Assembly (NCBI RefSeq): GCF_000772955.1
Contig: NZ_JPVO01000044.1
Location: 83,563 to 147,562 of the forward strand
Origin: Ureibacillus sinduriensis BLB-1 = JCM 15800
GTDB lineage: Bacteria; Bacillota; Bacilli; Bacillales_A; Planococcaceae
DNA length: 64,000 nt
Reading direction: 5' to 3'
Below are positions 36,826-45,148 of the stretch, one piece after another; position 1 is the stretch's first letter, and each line of letters begins with the position of its first letter. A program made the position numbers and the translations under genes. The notes beneath the pieces were generated by a model, which saw nothing but the letters and a program-made list of their open reading frames with translations, was not told where the DNA came from and made no database searches.

Positions 36826-36862
36826 GGTTACAAATAATTTACAATTATTTGTAACCTTATTT
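36826..36862 (+). terminator. Terminator after the unknown membrane protein
   Basis: 12-bp stem GGTTACAAATAA/TTATTTGTAACC, loop of 7, T-rich tail. Confidence 0.85.
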
Positions 36863-36910
36863 TATATAATAAATAGTGTGCATAATCGAGAGAATTAAGG
36901 GGGACTTCCA

Positions 36911-37636
36911 TTGAGAGTTTCAAAATTTAATAACCTGTATCAATTGACACTGTGGCCAAACCTTTTTCCGGTAAATTGTTATATTTTCGAAGAACAGAAT
37001 GAACTGATATTAATTGACGCAGGAATGCCTGCGAGTTTTAAAGGTATCGACGATTTGATAAAAAAGATGCAAAAACCGCTGACAAACATCGTCCTGACTC
37101 ATGCGCATGGAGATCATGTCGGGGCATTAATGAGGTTAAAGAAGGAATATCCGGAAGCTTGTGTATCCATTTCTGGTCGTGATAGCCGCTTGCTCGCAGG
37201 AGATAAAACCTTGGATGCACATGAGCCTCAATCACCCATTAAAGGTGGCGTGCCAAAGAATTTCGAAATAGTTGCAGAACGACTATTGAAAGAGGGGGAT
37301 CTTGTCGGTTCGCTTGAAGTAGTTGAAACACCTGGGCATACACCTGGCTCAATTTCCCTACTTGATAGAAATCTCAAGGCAATTATAGTGGGAGATGCTT
37401 TTCAAACCCACCGAAAAGTTGCTGTTAGTGGTCAAATGGTGCCCTTGTTTCCTTTTCCTGCCTTTGGCACTTGGAATAAAGAATTATCACTTGAAAGTGC
37501 GAAAAAAATTGAGCATTTAGAACCTCAAATTCTTGCATCAGGTCACGGCAAAGTATTGGTTGATCCCAAAATGGAAATTAATCGTGCGATAACTGAAGCA
37601 GAAGCAAATCTAACGAAACACCTCCAGGAACTATAA
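36911..37636 (+). CDS. MBL-fold metallo-hydrolase
   Basis: 241 residues from a TTG after TAAGGGGGACTTCCA. Zinc motif THAHGDHVGAL is near residue 60, a further His in ETPGHTPGSISL, Asp in IIVGDAF and a last His in ASGHGKVL. Glyoxalase II-like size and layout, cytosolic. Substrate unknown. It is followed by no clear terminator and is convergent with ykuD. Confidence 0.88.
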   Translation: MRVSKFNNLYQLTLWPNLFPVNCYIFEEQNELILIDAGMPASFKGIDDLIKKMQKPLTNIVLTHAHGDHVGALMRLKKEYPEACVSISGRDSRLLAGDKTLDAHEPQSPIKGGVPKNFEIVAERLLKEGDLVGSLEVVETPGHTPGSISLLDRNLKAIIVGDAFQTHRKVAVSGQMVPLFPFPAFGTWNKELSLESAKKIEHLEPQILASGHGKVLVDPKMEINRAITEAEANLTKHLQEL

Positions 37637-37715
37637 TGTTATACATCCCGAAGCAAATTCCTTAATGGATGAGCGGTTGTCAAGGTCATCCAATGCTTTT
37701 TGCAAGATTTGCATG

Positions 37716-38210
37716 TTAGAGGTGGATACTCACCTGTGTACCAATCGGGACAATTCCTGCCAATTCTTCAACATCGTTATTATACATGCGAATGCAGCCT
37801 TTCGACACAGCCTTCCCAATCGAATCGGGATCATTTGTCCCGTGAATCCCGTAGCTTTGTTTCGATAAACTCATCCACATCGTTCCGAATGGCCCGCCAG
37901 GATTTGGTGCTTTATTAATAATAATATAACTGCCGGTCGGTGTGTCATAAAGAACTCTACCTACAGCAATCGGATATTGTTTTTGTAATTCATCATTATG
38001 AAAGAGCTTCAACCAACGACCATTAATGGAAACCTCAATCCGGTAGGGCAGTGTATTTGGATCGGGAAATCCAGGTATTTCAATTAATTGGCCAACGTTA
38101 ATGATATTCGCATTAATGGCGGGGTTTGCACGAATAATTGTGGAAAGCGGAGTACGGTAGTCAACGGATATTTGAAAAAGGGTTTCTCCTCGTTTTACAG
38201 TATGAAGCAT
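37716..38210 (-). CDS. ykuD: L,D-transpeptidase YkuD
   Basis: 164 residues, the exact length of B. subtilis YkuD. An N-terminal LysM domain (residues 1-48: [28 protein letters not shown]) is followed by the YkuD catalytic domain with [16 protein letters not shown] and IRMYNNDV; the Cys in SKGCIRM is the nucleophile. It forms or edits 3-3 cross-links in peptidoglycan, and in B. subtilis it is associated with spores. No separate signal peptide is visible, as in YkuD. Confidence 0.93.
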   Translation of the reverse strand: MLHTVKRGETLFQISVDYRTPLSTIIRANPAINANIINVGQLIEIPGFPDPNTLPYRIEVSINGRWLKLFHNDELQKQYPIAVGRVLYDTPTGSYIIINKAPNPGGPFGTMWMSLSKQSYGIHGTNDPDSIGKAVSKGCIRMYNNDVEELAGIVPIGTQVSIHL

Positions 38211-38410
38211 TCAATTCAACTCCGTTTTTCAAAATTTTTGTTCCCAATAGTTTATGACAGGGTGCGTATTAAGTGCAATACGGGGATAACGGATTTCTGG
38301 TCAAATGAGTTAATAAAATTAGGCAATGCTTGGTCACTTATTATATATCTTCCAATCGTTGTATGATGATACAATTAGCTGAGGAATTTATACATACTAT
38401 GGAGGAAAGA

Positions 38411-39286
38411 ATGCGCAAATATATAGGAGAAGTTATGCTGTGTATTACAGCAATTATTTGGGGAAGTGGCTTTGTTGTCAGCAGTATTGCTCTGGAGCAT
38501 TACACTCCTTATCAGGTATTGGCTGGAAGGTTTTTAATCGGGTTTGTTGTATTAAGTGGGATTTATTACAAAAGACTTATGGTTTTAAATAGAAAAATTA
38601 TCATAAAGGGATTGGTGCTAGGTTTTTTCCTATACTTGGCCTTTGCTCTGCAAACAGTTGGATTGCAGTATACGACCCCTTCTAAAAATGCCTTTCTAAC
38701 AGCAGTTAATGTAGTAATAGTACCTTTTATTGCATTCCTGGCTTATAAGAGGAAAATCGATAAATTTGAGTTCATGGGGGCATTCTTGGCAATCTTCGGA
38801 GTAGGGTTATTATCCCTTCAATTTACAACAAGCATCAATGTAGGGGATATTCTAACGCTTGCCTGTGCAGTTGCCTTTGCTTATCAAATTTTTTATACAG
38901 CTAAGTTTGTGAAGGATGAAGATCCCATCACGTTAACAATTGTTCAAATGTTTTTTGCAGCTGTTTTTTCATGGATTGTTGTTCTCTTTAAAGGAGAGAT
39001 AAACTTTTCCACTGAAACGGAAGCCGTGTCAGCCATTATATATTTAGCCATATTCTCGACAACCCTTGCATATCTTTTCCAAACAATTGCTCAAAAGTCT
39101 ACAAATGAAACGAAGGCGGCCATTATTCTTTCAACCGAGTCTTTCTGGGGAATGATATTTTCGGTACTACTGCTGGGTGAAGTGTTAACAAGCAGAATGA
39201 TTATCGGGGCGGCATTCATTCTTTGTGCGATTTTGATTGCTGAAACCAAGTTATCCTTCTTAAAAAAGAGAGGCATTGAAAACTGA
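38411..39286 (+). CDS. EamA-family DMT transporter
   Basis: 291 residues from the ATG at 38411, with GGAGGAAAGA before it. The frame is open 27 codons upstream, but no site lies there. Ten membrane segments with the two EamA halves: CITAIIWGSGFVVSSIAL at the start and DILTLACAVAFAYQIFYTAK at about residue 150; ESFWGMIFSVLLLGE marks the last part. Exporter of unknown small metabolite. Confidence 0.88.
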   Translation: MRKYIGEVMLCITAIIWGSGFVVSSIALEHYTPYQVLAGRFLIGFVVLSGIYYKRLMVLNRKIIIKGLVLGFFLYLAFALQTVGLQYTTPSKNAFLTAVNVVIVPFIAFLAYKRKIDKFEFMGAFLAIFGVGLLSLQFTTSINVGDILTLACAVAFAYQIFYTAKFVKDEDPITLTIVQMFFAAVFSWIVVLFKGEINFSTETEAVSAIIYLAIFSTTLAYLFQTIAQKSTNETKAAIILSTESFWGMIFSVLLLGEVLTSRMIIGAAFILCAILIAETKLSFLKKRGIEN

Positions 39287-39310
39287 ACATAGGATTTTTT
39301 GTATAGTGTA

Positions 39311-39343
39311 GACAAAGTCGACAACCGACTTTGTCTTATTTTT
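39311..39343 (+). terminator. Terminator after the EamA gene
   Basis: 10-bp stem GACAAAGTCG/CGACTTTGTC and a T-rich tail. Nearly the same hairpin occurs at 48867-48900. Confidence 0.85.
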
Positions 39344-39413
39344 TAGGAAATTAAATGAGGACAGTCTGGATGTCCTTTTGAACTTCATGCGGGCGTTTGT
39401 TCGACAGCATGTC

Positions 39414-39986
39414 CTATGTATGAGGTTTGGTTAATGCACTCGTGGTTATACCTACACAAAGAATCGTAAAAATCGATAGGAGAAATGTATTGGATGATAT
39501 AAAGACTCCGCCTAAACAAACAACTGCCGCATCAATAATAAAAATGACAATCCCGACATTTATATGTGTTTTATCTGAAATAAACTGAGCCAATAAATCA
39601 GTCCCTCCGGTACTTGTCTCGTATCGTAACATAAGCCCGATCCCGATCCCTACAAAAATTCCACCTATAATTGAACTGGTAATGGGGGGAAGTTCGACAA
39701 GGGTACGAAACGGTTTAAATAAATCGATCATTACTGAAGATACTAATAGCCCGTGCAGGCTATTAAAGAAATAAGGTTTATACTTAAACCACGCAAGTAT
39801 AAAGATTGGAATGCTTAAAACAATGATCATAAGGCCGATTTTAAGACTGAATAAATAATAAATGATTAATGAAAGTCCGATAATGCCACCGTCTAGAATT
39901 TCGTAAGGTGTTAAAAATACATTGATTCCCAAGGATAAGAAAATACTGCCTAAAACAATAGCGATGCCTTTCTGTATAAATTGCAT
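39414..39986 (-). CDS. YitT-family membrane protein, short form
   Basis: 190 residues with five to six membrane segments. FLTPYEILDGGIIGLSLIIYY and LRYETSTGGTDLLAQ are the YitT (DUF161) hallmarks. The C-terminal DUF2179 domain of long YitT proteins is absent, so this is a short YitE-like member rather than a truncated gene: it has a normal stop and no remnant downstream. Function unknown. Monocistronic. Confidence 0.85.
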   Translation of the reverse strand: MQFIQKGIAIVLGSIFLSLGINVFLTPYEILDGGIIGLSLIIYYLFSLKIGLMIIVLSIPIFILAWFKYKPYFFNSLHGLLVSSVMIDLFKPFRTLVELPPITSSIIGGIFVGIGIGLMLRYETSTGGTDLLAQFISDKTHINVGIVIFIIDAAVVCLGGVFISSNTFLLSIFTILCVGITTSALTKPHT

Positions 39987-40092
39987 GCAATACCCCTCAT
40001 AAACTGGACATGCATTATTTTATGAAGAGGTTGTACAGAAAATGAACATCTGTTTTTGAAATTAAAGGAACAGTTCCATGAGCGCATTATGC

Positions 40093-40692
40093 TTAAGTTT
40101 CCCCGGGTACCTTCATGAAACGGATTGTACGGTGGGTACTATCGTATAAACACCATTCCCTGTTGCCGACCACGGACCCAACATTGATCCAATAATTATT
40201 CATTTGTAATTTTATTTCATTTCCAAAGTGGATAGGTTCATGTACTTTCCTGTTTCCTGTGTAAAGCCCACTTCTATGGCTATGACCAAAAAAGACAAGC
40301 GAGGTGTCGATTTCAAGAGTGGCAGTATTAATAGGCTCCCATTGATTGTCCCATTCAATTTGGTGGCCATGTATCAATGTGGCATCCTCAAGCACCAGCC
40401 TTTCCGGTAATGCGGCAAATCGTCCAATACCAGTGACAGATGTGATACGCTCTTCTTGATTGCCGCGGATGGTTGGGAAAGTTAATAATTTTTCAAACTC
40501 CTCCTCGATAATCGCAGCAGCTTTCAATGGTGCATTTGAAATCGCCAAAGCTTTTTTCTTTCCAATCGTACACTCATAAAGATCTCCAAGACCAATCAGC
40601 ATAGCATCCGGAGCAAGTGCTTGGATATGTTGCAAAACAGCTTTCGTATCATTAGTATTTGAGTGTAAATCCCCTAAAAAAGCATATCTCAT
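40093..40692 (-). CDS. Metallophosphoesterase
   Basis: 199 residues from the ATG at 40692, preceded by TAGGTGAAAAA; an earlier in-frame ATG at 40710 lacks a site. Calcineurin-like signatures: FLGDLHSNTND (Asp, His), LIGLGDLYEC (Asp), RGNQEE (Asn), LIHGHQ and FFGHSHRSG (His). It should be a cytosolic, small, one-domain phosphoesterase. Substrate unknown. Confidence 0.88.
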   Translation of the reverse strand: MRYAFLGDLHSNTNDTKAVLQHIQALAPDAMLIGLGDLYECTIGKKKALAISNAPLKAAAIIEEEFEKLLTFPTIRGNQEERITSVTGIGRFAALPERLVLEDATLIHGHQIEWDNQWEPINTATLEIDTSLVFFGHSHRSGLYTGNRKVHEPIHFGNEIKLQMNNYWINVGSVVGNREWCLYDSTHRTIRFMKVPGET

Positions 40693-40826
40693 TTTTTCAC
40701 CTACAAACATGAATTCATTTATTTTTATTTTAGTCCAGTTTGCCCATTATGAAAACATGGCAGTGGAGAAAGACAAAATAACTGAAATTATACAAAGTAA
40801 ATAAATTTATTCCACTCATAATCCCA

Positions 40827-40856
40827 TCGATATTTTGACATGATAAAGGCATAACA
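40827..40856 (+). promoter_or_regulatory. Possible sigma-G promoter of the gamma-SASP gene
   Basis: TCGATA and CATAACA separated by 17 nt; compare with the sigma-G pattern TGAATA and CATACTA. It sits at the right distance from the ribosome site. The match is partial. Confidence 0.4.
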
Positions 40857-40876
40857 TTTTTGGAGGTGTTTTTGAC

Positions 40877-41695
40877 ATGCAAAACAATAATGGTAATGGT
40901 AAACGTTTCACGCAAACAGGTACAGATATAGAGGAAGTTAAGCGCCAAAACGCACAAGGATTCTCGGGAGCTCAATCATTCGGAACTGATCCGCAAAAAG
41001 TGCGTGAAGAAATCGCTCAAGAGGCAGGCCCTTTTGGCAAATCATTCTCTTCAAATCAAGCCCCCCAGTCTTTTGGCGGGAAAACAGCATCAGGTACAGA
41101 CATCCAGAAAGTGCGCGAAGAGATAGCCCAGGAATCAGCTCCTTTTGGTAACTCATTCTCTTCAAACCAAGCTTCCCAATCATTTGGTGGGAAAACGGCA
41201 TCAGGCACTGATATTCAGAAAGTTCGGGAAGAGATAGCCCAAGAAGGTGGTCCATTTGGCAAATCATTCTCTTCAAACCAAGCCCCTCAATCATTTGGCG
41301 GGAAAACGGCGTCAGGTACTGACATCCAAAAAGTAAGAGAAGAAATTGCTCAGGAATCAGCACCTTTTAGCAGCCAATTCTCTTCAACACAAGGCCAGTC
41401 ATTTGGCGGGAAAACGGCGTCAGGTACCGACATCCAAAAAGTAAGAGAAGAAATTGCTCAGGAATCAGCACCTTTTAGCAGCCAATTCTCTTCAACACAA
41501 GGCCAATCATTTGGCGGGAAAACAGCGTCAGGTACCGACATTCAAAAAGTGAGAGAAGAAATTGCACAAGAATCAGGTCCTTTTAACGTACCTTCTTCTC
41601 AACAATCTTCAGCAGGTAAAACAATGGCCGGCACAGACATCGCGGAAGTAAAGCGACAAAACCAACAAGCTGAACAAGGGAAGAATAAATTCTAA
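40877..41695 (+). CDS. sspE: Gamma-type SASP with expanded repeats
   Basis: 272 residues, about two to three times the usual length. GGAGGTG precedes the ATG. Six internal copies of a 36-40-residue unit built on GTDIQKVREEIAQE are flanked by N- and C-terminal TDI(E/A)EVKRQN motifs. Units four and five are practically identical at the DNA level (about 108 bp), which shows recent tandem duplication. Composition is rich in Gln, Ser, Gly and low in hydrophobics. Gamma-SASPs do not bind DNA but store amino acids for germination. Confidence 0.93.
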   Translation: MQNNNGNGKRFTQTGTDIEEVKRQNAQGFSGAQSFGTDPQKVREEIAQEAGPFGKSFSSNQAPQSFGGKTASGTDIQKVREEIAQESAPFGNSFSSNQASQSFGGKTASGTDIQKVREEIAQEGGPFGKSFSSNQAPQSFGGKTASGTDIQKVREEIAQESAPFSSQFSSTQGQSFGGKTASGTDIQKVREEIAQESAPFSSQFSSTQGQSFGGKTASGTDIQKVREEIAQESGPFNVPSSQQSSAGKTMAGTDIAEVKRQNQQAEQGKNKF

Positions 41696-41705
41696 TTTAT
41701 TAAGT

Positions 41706-41737
41706 AAAAGCGCCTCTATATAGGGGCGTTTTTATTT
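41706..41737 (+). terminator. Terminator of the gamma-SASP gene
   Basis: CGCC(TC)/(GG)GGCG stem with AAAA/TTTT extension and T run. Confidence 0.8.
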
Positions 41738-41776
41738 CAATAAGCACACTTAGAATTCATGAAAAGGAGCAGAGTT

Positions 41777-41962
41777 ATGCAAAATGAGAAATACACAATT
41801 AGTGGTACAGACATTGAAGAAGTAAAAAGAAAAAATGCGGAATCGGGACTATCCTATAAAGAAGTATTGGAGCATCTTGCGAAAACCGGCGGTAGCAATA
41901 CGAAAGCGGATAACGCCACAATGGGGATGGGAGTTAAAAATCATAACGAATATCCAAACTAA
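41777..41962 (+). CDS. Mini gamma-SASP-like protein
   Basis: 61 residues from the ATG at 41777, with AAAAGGAGCAGAGTT before it. Its start, YTISGTDIEEVKRKNAESGL, matches the N-terminal motif of the neighbouring gamma-SASP (TGTDIEEVKRQNAQG). The repeats are absent. I therefore read it as a one-motif relative of the gamma-SASP family, probably made in the forespore. The second half (KTGGSNTKADNATMGMG) is low in complexity. Confidence 0.75.
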   Translation: MQNEKYTISGTDIEEVKRKNAESGLSYKEVLEHLAKTGGSNTKADNATMGMGVKNHNEYPN

Positions 41963-41996
41963 AAATGGAATATAAAATTAAAGGAGCGTATAATTC

Positions 41997-42236
41997 GTGA
42001 ATAAAAATCAAGAAGCATTTTTGGAATCGAAAAAGGAATTCGCAAATTTACCGGCTAGCGAAAAACCGGACATGGTGGATTCGGATAATATTAGTTTGTT
42101 CGACTTGCACGAGGATATGAAAACAGTCGACGCAATACCCGTTGAGGAATTGAACAAGCGAGTGAAAACAGAGGATGATGAACTGATTACAGAAGTATTC
42201 AGAAAAGAATCTCCTGATGAAAAGAGACAACATTAG
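41997..42236 (+). CDS. Small acidic protein of unknown function
   Basis: 79 residues from a GTG; AAAGGAGCGTATAATTC precedes it. Strongly acidic and hydrophilic (DSDNISLFDLHEDMKTVDAI; TEDDELITEVF), with no Cys and no membrane segment. It lies 34 nt after the mini-SASP gene with no terminator between, so the two are probably cotranscribed, and a spore link is possible. I do not recognise the family. Confidence 0.65.
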   Translation: MNKNQEAFLESKKEFANLPASEKPDMVDSDNISLFDLHEDMKTVDAIPVEELNKRVKTEDDELITEVFRKESPDEKRQH

Positions 42237-42241
42237 ATTGG

Positions 42242-42277
42242 AGCTATTCAAGCATGAAGAAGCTTGAATAGCTTTTT
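42242..42277 (+). terminator. Terminator of the small SASP-like operon
   Basis: 12-bp stem AGCTATTCAAGC/GCTTGAATAGCT followed by five T. Confidence 0.88.
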
Positions 42278-42445
42278 AAACATTAAGAATGCTGGGAATC
42301 TGTATGCTAAAATATTCTCTTTTAAGATTAAATTGTCAACATAAACAATAGAATCTTCTGACTTAAGTTGTTGAAATTTGGAAGTATGATTGATAAAATT
42401 TATTTATATTTTCAGAAAATTCTAAGTTCTGATCGGGGGATGAAA

Positions 42446-43594
42446 ATGTCAGGGGGATTTTTAACGGAAGAACATCAAATGTTTCGGGCAGCATTACGCA
42501 AAATGCTTGAGAAAGAGGCTTACCCTTTTATCGAAGAGTGGGAATTACATAGGGAAGTGCCAAGAAAGTTTTGGAAAACCCTGGGGGAGAATGGCTTTTT
42601 ATGCCCAATGGTGAGTGAATCCTATGGTGGTTTGGGACTCGATTTTGGGTATTCTATGATTCTGGGAGAAGAATTAGAGCGCGTAGGCGCAGGACCTGCA
42701 AGCGGAATTGTATTGCATTCCGATATTGTTGTACCGTATATCGAGCAATATGGTACGGAAGAACAAAAAAGAAAGTGGCTGCCAAAGAGTGTGAGCGGCG
42801 AATATATATCAGCTATCGCGATGACGGAACCAGGGGCTGGATCGGATTTAGCCGGTATTCGGACTACCGCTCGCAAAGAAGGTGATTATTACATTTTAAA
42901 TGGGGAGAAAACCTTCATTACTAACGGCATTAATGCGGATTACGTAATCGTCGTCTGTAAAACGGATACAGCAGCCAACCCGGCGCACAGGGGAATTAGC
43001 TTGATAGTGGTTGAGAATGGTACACCAGGATTTAAAAGAGGAAAAAAACTAAATAAAATTGGGATGCATTCCTCCGATACCGGAGAGCTAATTTTCGAAG
43101 AAGCAAGAGTACCGGTAGCAAATTTACTCGGTGAAGAAGGGAAAGGCTTTTACTACCTAATGGATAAATTGCAACAAGAACGGTTGCTTGTTGCGATTGA
43201 AGTTCAAATTGAGGCAGAAGAGATGTTCCGTTTGACCAGGGATTACGTGAAAAGTAGAAAAGCGTTTAATCAAGCAATTGCAGATTTCCAAAATACGCAA
43301 TTCAAATTAGCGGAGATGGCCACCGAGATTGATATAGGTCGTAATTATATCAATAACCTTGTGGCAAAACATATTGCCGGTGAGAAAATCGTAAAAGAAG
43401 TATCAATGGCTAAATGGTGGATTAGCGAGATGGCAAAACGTGTCGCAGCAGATTGTCTGCAACTCCATGGCGGATATGGCTATATGGAAGAATACGAGAT
43501 TGCCAGACGCTATAGAGATATACCAGTGGCGGCCATTTATGCCGGAACAACGGAAATCATGAAAGGAATCATTGCGAAGGAAATTTTAAGATAG
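42446..43594 (+). CDS. Acyl-CoA dehydrogenase
   Basis: 382 residues from the ATG at 42446, 7 nt after GGGGG; ATGs or open frame upstream lack spacing. FAD-dependent alpha,beta-oxidation of an acyl-CoA. Signatures: AMTEPGAGSDLAGIRT (about residue 130) and QLHGGYGYMEEYEIARRYRD. In the last motif the usual catalytic Glu of IYEGT is Ala (IYAGTTEIM). The base is then presumably a Glu in AEEMFRLTRDY, as in long-chain or isovaleryl types. First of three genes for fatty or branched acid breakdown. Confidence 0.92.
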   Translation: MSGGFLTEEHQMFRAALRKMLEKEAYPFIEEWELHREVPRKFWKTLGENGFLCPMVSESYGGLGLDFGYSMILGEELERVGAGPASGIVLHSDIVVPYIEQYGTEEQKRKWLPKSVSGEYISAIAMTEPGAGSDLAGIRTTARKEGDYYILNGEKTFITNGINADYVIVVCKTDTAANPAHRGISLIVVENGTPGFKRGKKLNKIGMHSSDTGELIFEEARVPVANLLGEEGKGFYYLMDKLQQERLLVAIEVQIEAEEMFRLTRDYVKSRKAFNQAIADFQNTQFKLAEMATEIDIGRNYINNLVAKHIAGEKIVKEVSMAKWWISEMAKRVAADCLQLHGGYGYMEEYEIARRYRDIPVAAIYAGTTEIMKGIIAKEILR

Positions 43595-43632
43595 GGGTTT
43601 TAATTCTCGAACCAAATTAAAGGGGGATGGCC

Positions 43633-45132
43633 ATGTTTATAAGTAATGTTTTGGAAAAACATGCAACGATTGCACCTGACTCACAGGCAATTGCTTTTGA
43701 AGGGAAAGAGTGGACTTATAGCGAGCTGTATAAGAATGCTCAAAAAATCGCGGCGTACCTACAGAAGAAAGGTTACCAAAAAGGGGATATCGTTGCGCAA
43801 TTTATGTTGAATTCCGATTTATTTATGGCCGTATACTATGGAGTGCAAATGGCTGGGCTTACGGTTATGCCGGTGAATACGAAACTTGCACAGCCAGAAG
43901 TGGAGTATATATTCTCCCATTCGGAATCAAAGCTGTTAATCTTTGATGAGAGAATTGAACAGACTATAAAAAATTGTGCGCATCCTTTTAAAGACAAAAT
44001 CAATTCTGCAAAAATACGTGAAATACTAAGCGCGGAAGAAGCGGATTATAAACAGGTGCCATTGAATCCAAATGAGACTGCGGTCGTCATGTATACATCC
44101 GGTACGACTGGAAAGCCAAAAGGGGTGAAATTATCCCATAGAAACGTTTATGAGACAGCGGAAATATGGTCAGAATCGATGAAAATGACTAAGGAAGATC
44201 GAATGTATATTTGTACACCTCTTTTCCACTGCGCAGGAAGTCATGTCTTTGCTGTACCAACGATGTACAGTGGCGGAGCCGTCATCATTGAAGAGGCGTT
44301 TTCACCAGATCGTACAGTAAATAACTTAGTCGAAACGAAAGCCACTATTTTCTTTGGGGTTCCAGCGATGTATACCCTTTTGCTAAACAAGCCCGGGTTG
44401 GAAAACACAAATTTTGAGCACTTAAGGTTATTCGTATACGGTGCTTCGCCAATGCCATACGAATTGGTAAAACGGTTGAAGGACACGTTCCCAAAAGTGA
44501 AAGTCCAAAATTGCTACGGACAAACAGAAAATTCACCTGCTGCATCATCTTTGACGGACAAAGATGCATTAACAAAAATTGGTTCAGTAGGAAAACCACT
44601 ACCACGCACTGAAATTAAATTGGTCGATTCGTTAGGAGAGGAAGTGCCTATAGGCGAAGTGGGGGAAATTTGTGTAAAGGGCCCCCAAGTGATGAAGGGG
44701 TATCTCCGCAATCCTGAAGAAACATCAAGGACTATTAAGGATGGGTGGTTATATTCGGGGGACTTAGGTCGTTTTGATGAAGAAGGCTTTTTATATATCG
44801 TTGATCGGAAGAAAGATATGATTCTTCGGGGTGGGGAAAATATTTATCCAATAGAGGTTGAGGAAGTGCTATACCGGATCCCGCAAGTGTTGGAAGCAGC
44901 AGTGGTTGGCATTCCACACGAAGTATATGGTGAAGTGCCGAAAGCATTTGTTGTAGTTAAGGGAGGACAGTCTGTGACTGCCGAGGAAGTATTAACATAC
45001 TGCGGAACTCAGTTGGCAAAATACAAGATTCCTATGGAAATAGAATTTATGGAGAAGCTTCCACGCAATGCATCCGGCAAGGTGCTGAAGCATACGTTAA
45101 AGCCTGCAGTAAATGAAATAACACATAGTTAA
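43633..45132 (+). CDS. Acyl-CoA synthetase (AMP-dependent ligase)
   Basis: 499 residues from the ATG at 43633, preceded by GGGGGATGGCC. ANL superfamily enzyme activating a fatty acid with ATP and CoA. P-loop YTSGTTGKPKGVKLSH near residue 155, the NCYGQTENSP motif, YSGDLGRFDEEGFLYIVDRK with the hinge Asp/Arg, and the C-terminal catalytic Lys in PRNASGKVLKH. Length fits FadD/medium-chain ligases. Second gene of the operon, 38 nt after the dehydrogenase. Confidence 0.92.
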   Translation: MFISNVLEKHATIAPDSQAIAFEGKEWTYSELYKNAQKIAAYLQKKGYQKGDIVAQFMLNSDLFMAVYYGVQMAGLTVMPVNTKLAQPEVEYIFSHSESKLLIFDERIEQTIKNCAHPFKDKINSAKIREILSAEEADYKQVPLNPNETAVVMYTSGTTGKPKGVKLSHRNVYETAEIWSESMKMTKEDRMYICTPLFHCAGSHVFAVPTMYSGGAVIIEEAFSPDRTVNNLVETKATIFFGVPAMYTLLLNKPGLENTNFEHLRLFVYGASPMPYELVKRLKDTFPKVKVQNCYGQTENSPAASSLTDKDALTKIGSVGKPLPRTEIKLVDSLGEEVPIGEVGEICVKGPQVMKGYLRNPEETSRTIKDGWLYSGDLGRFDEEGFLYIVDRKKDMILRGGENIYPIEVEEVLYRIPQVLEAAVVGIPHEVYGEVPKAFVVVKGGQSVTAEEVLTYCGTQLAKYKIPMEIEFMEKLPRNASGKVLKHTLKPAVNEITHS

Positions 45133-45148
45133 CAAAAGGGGTATGAAA

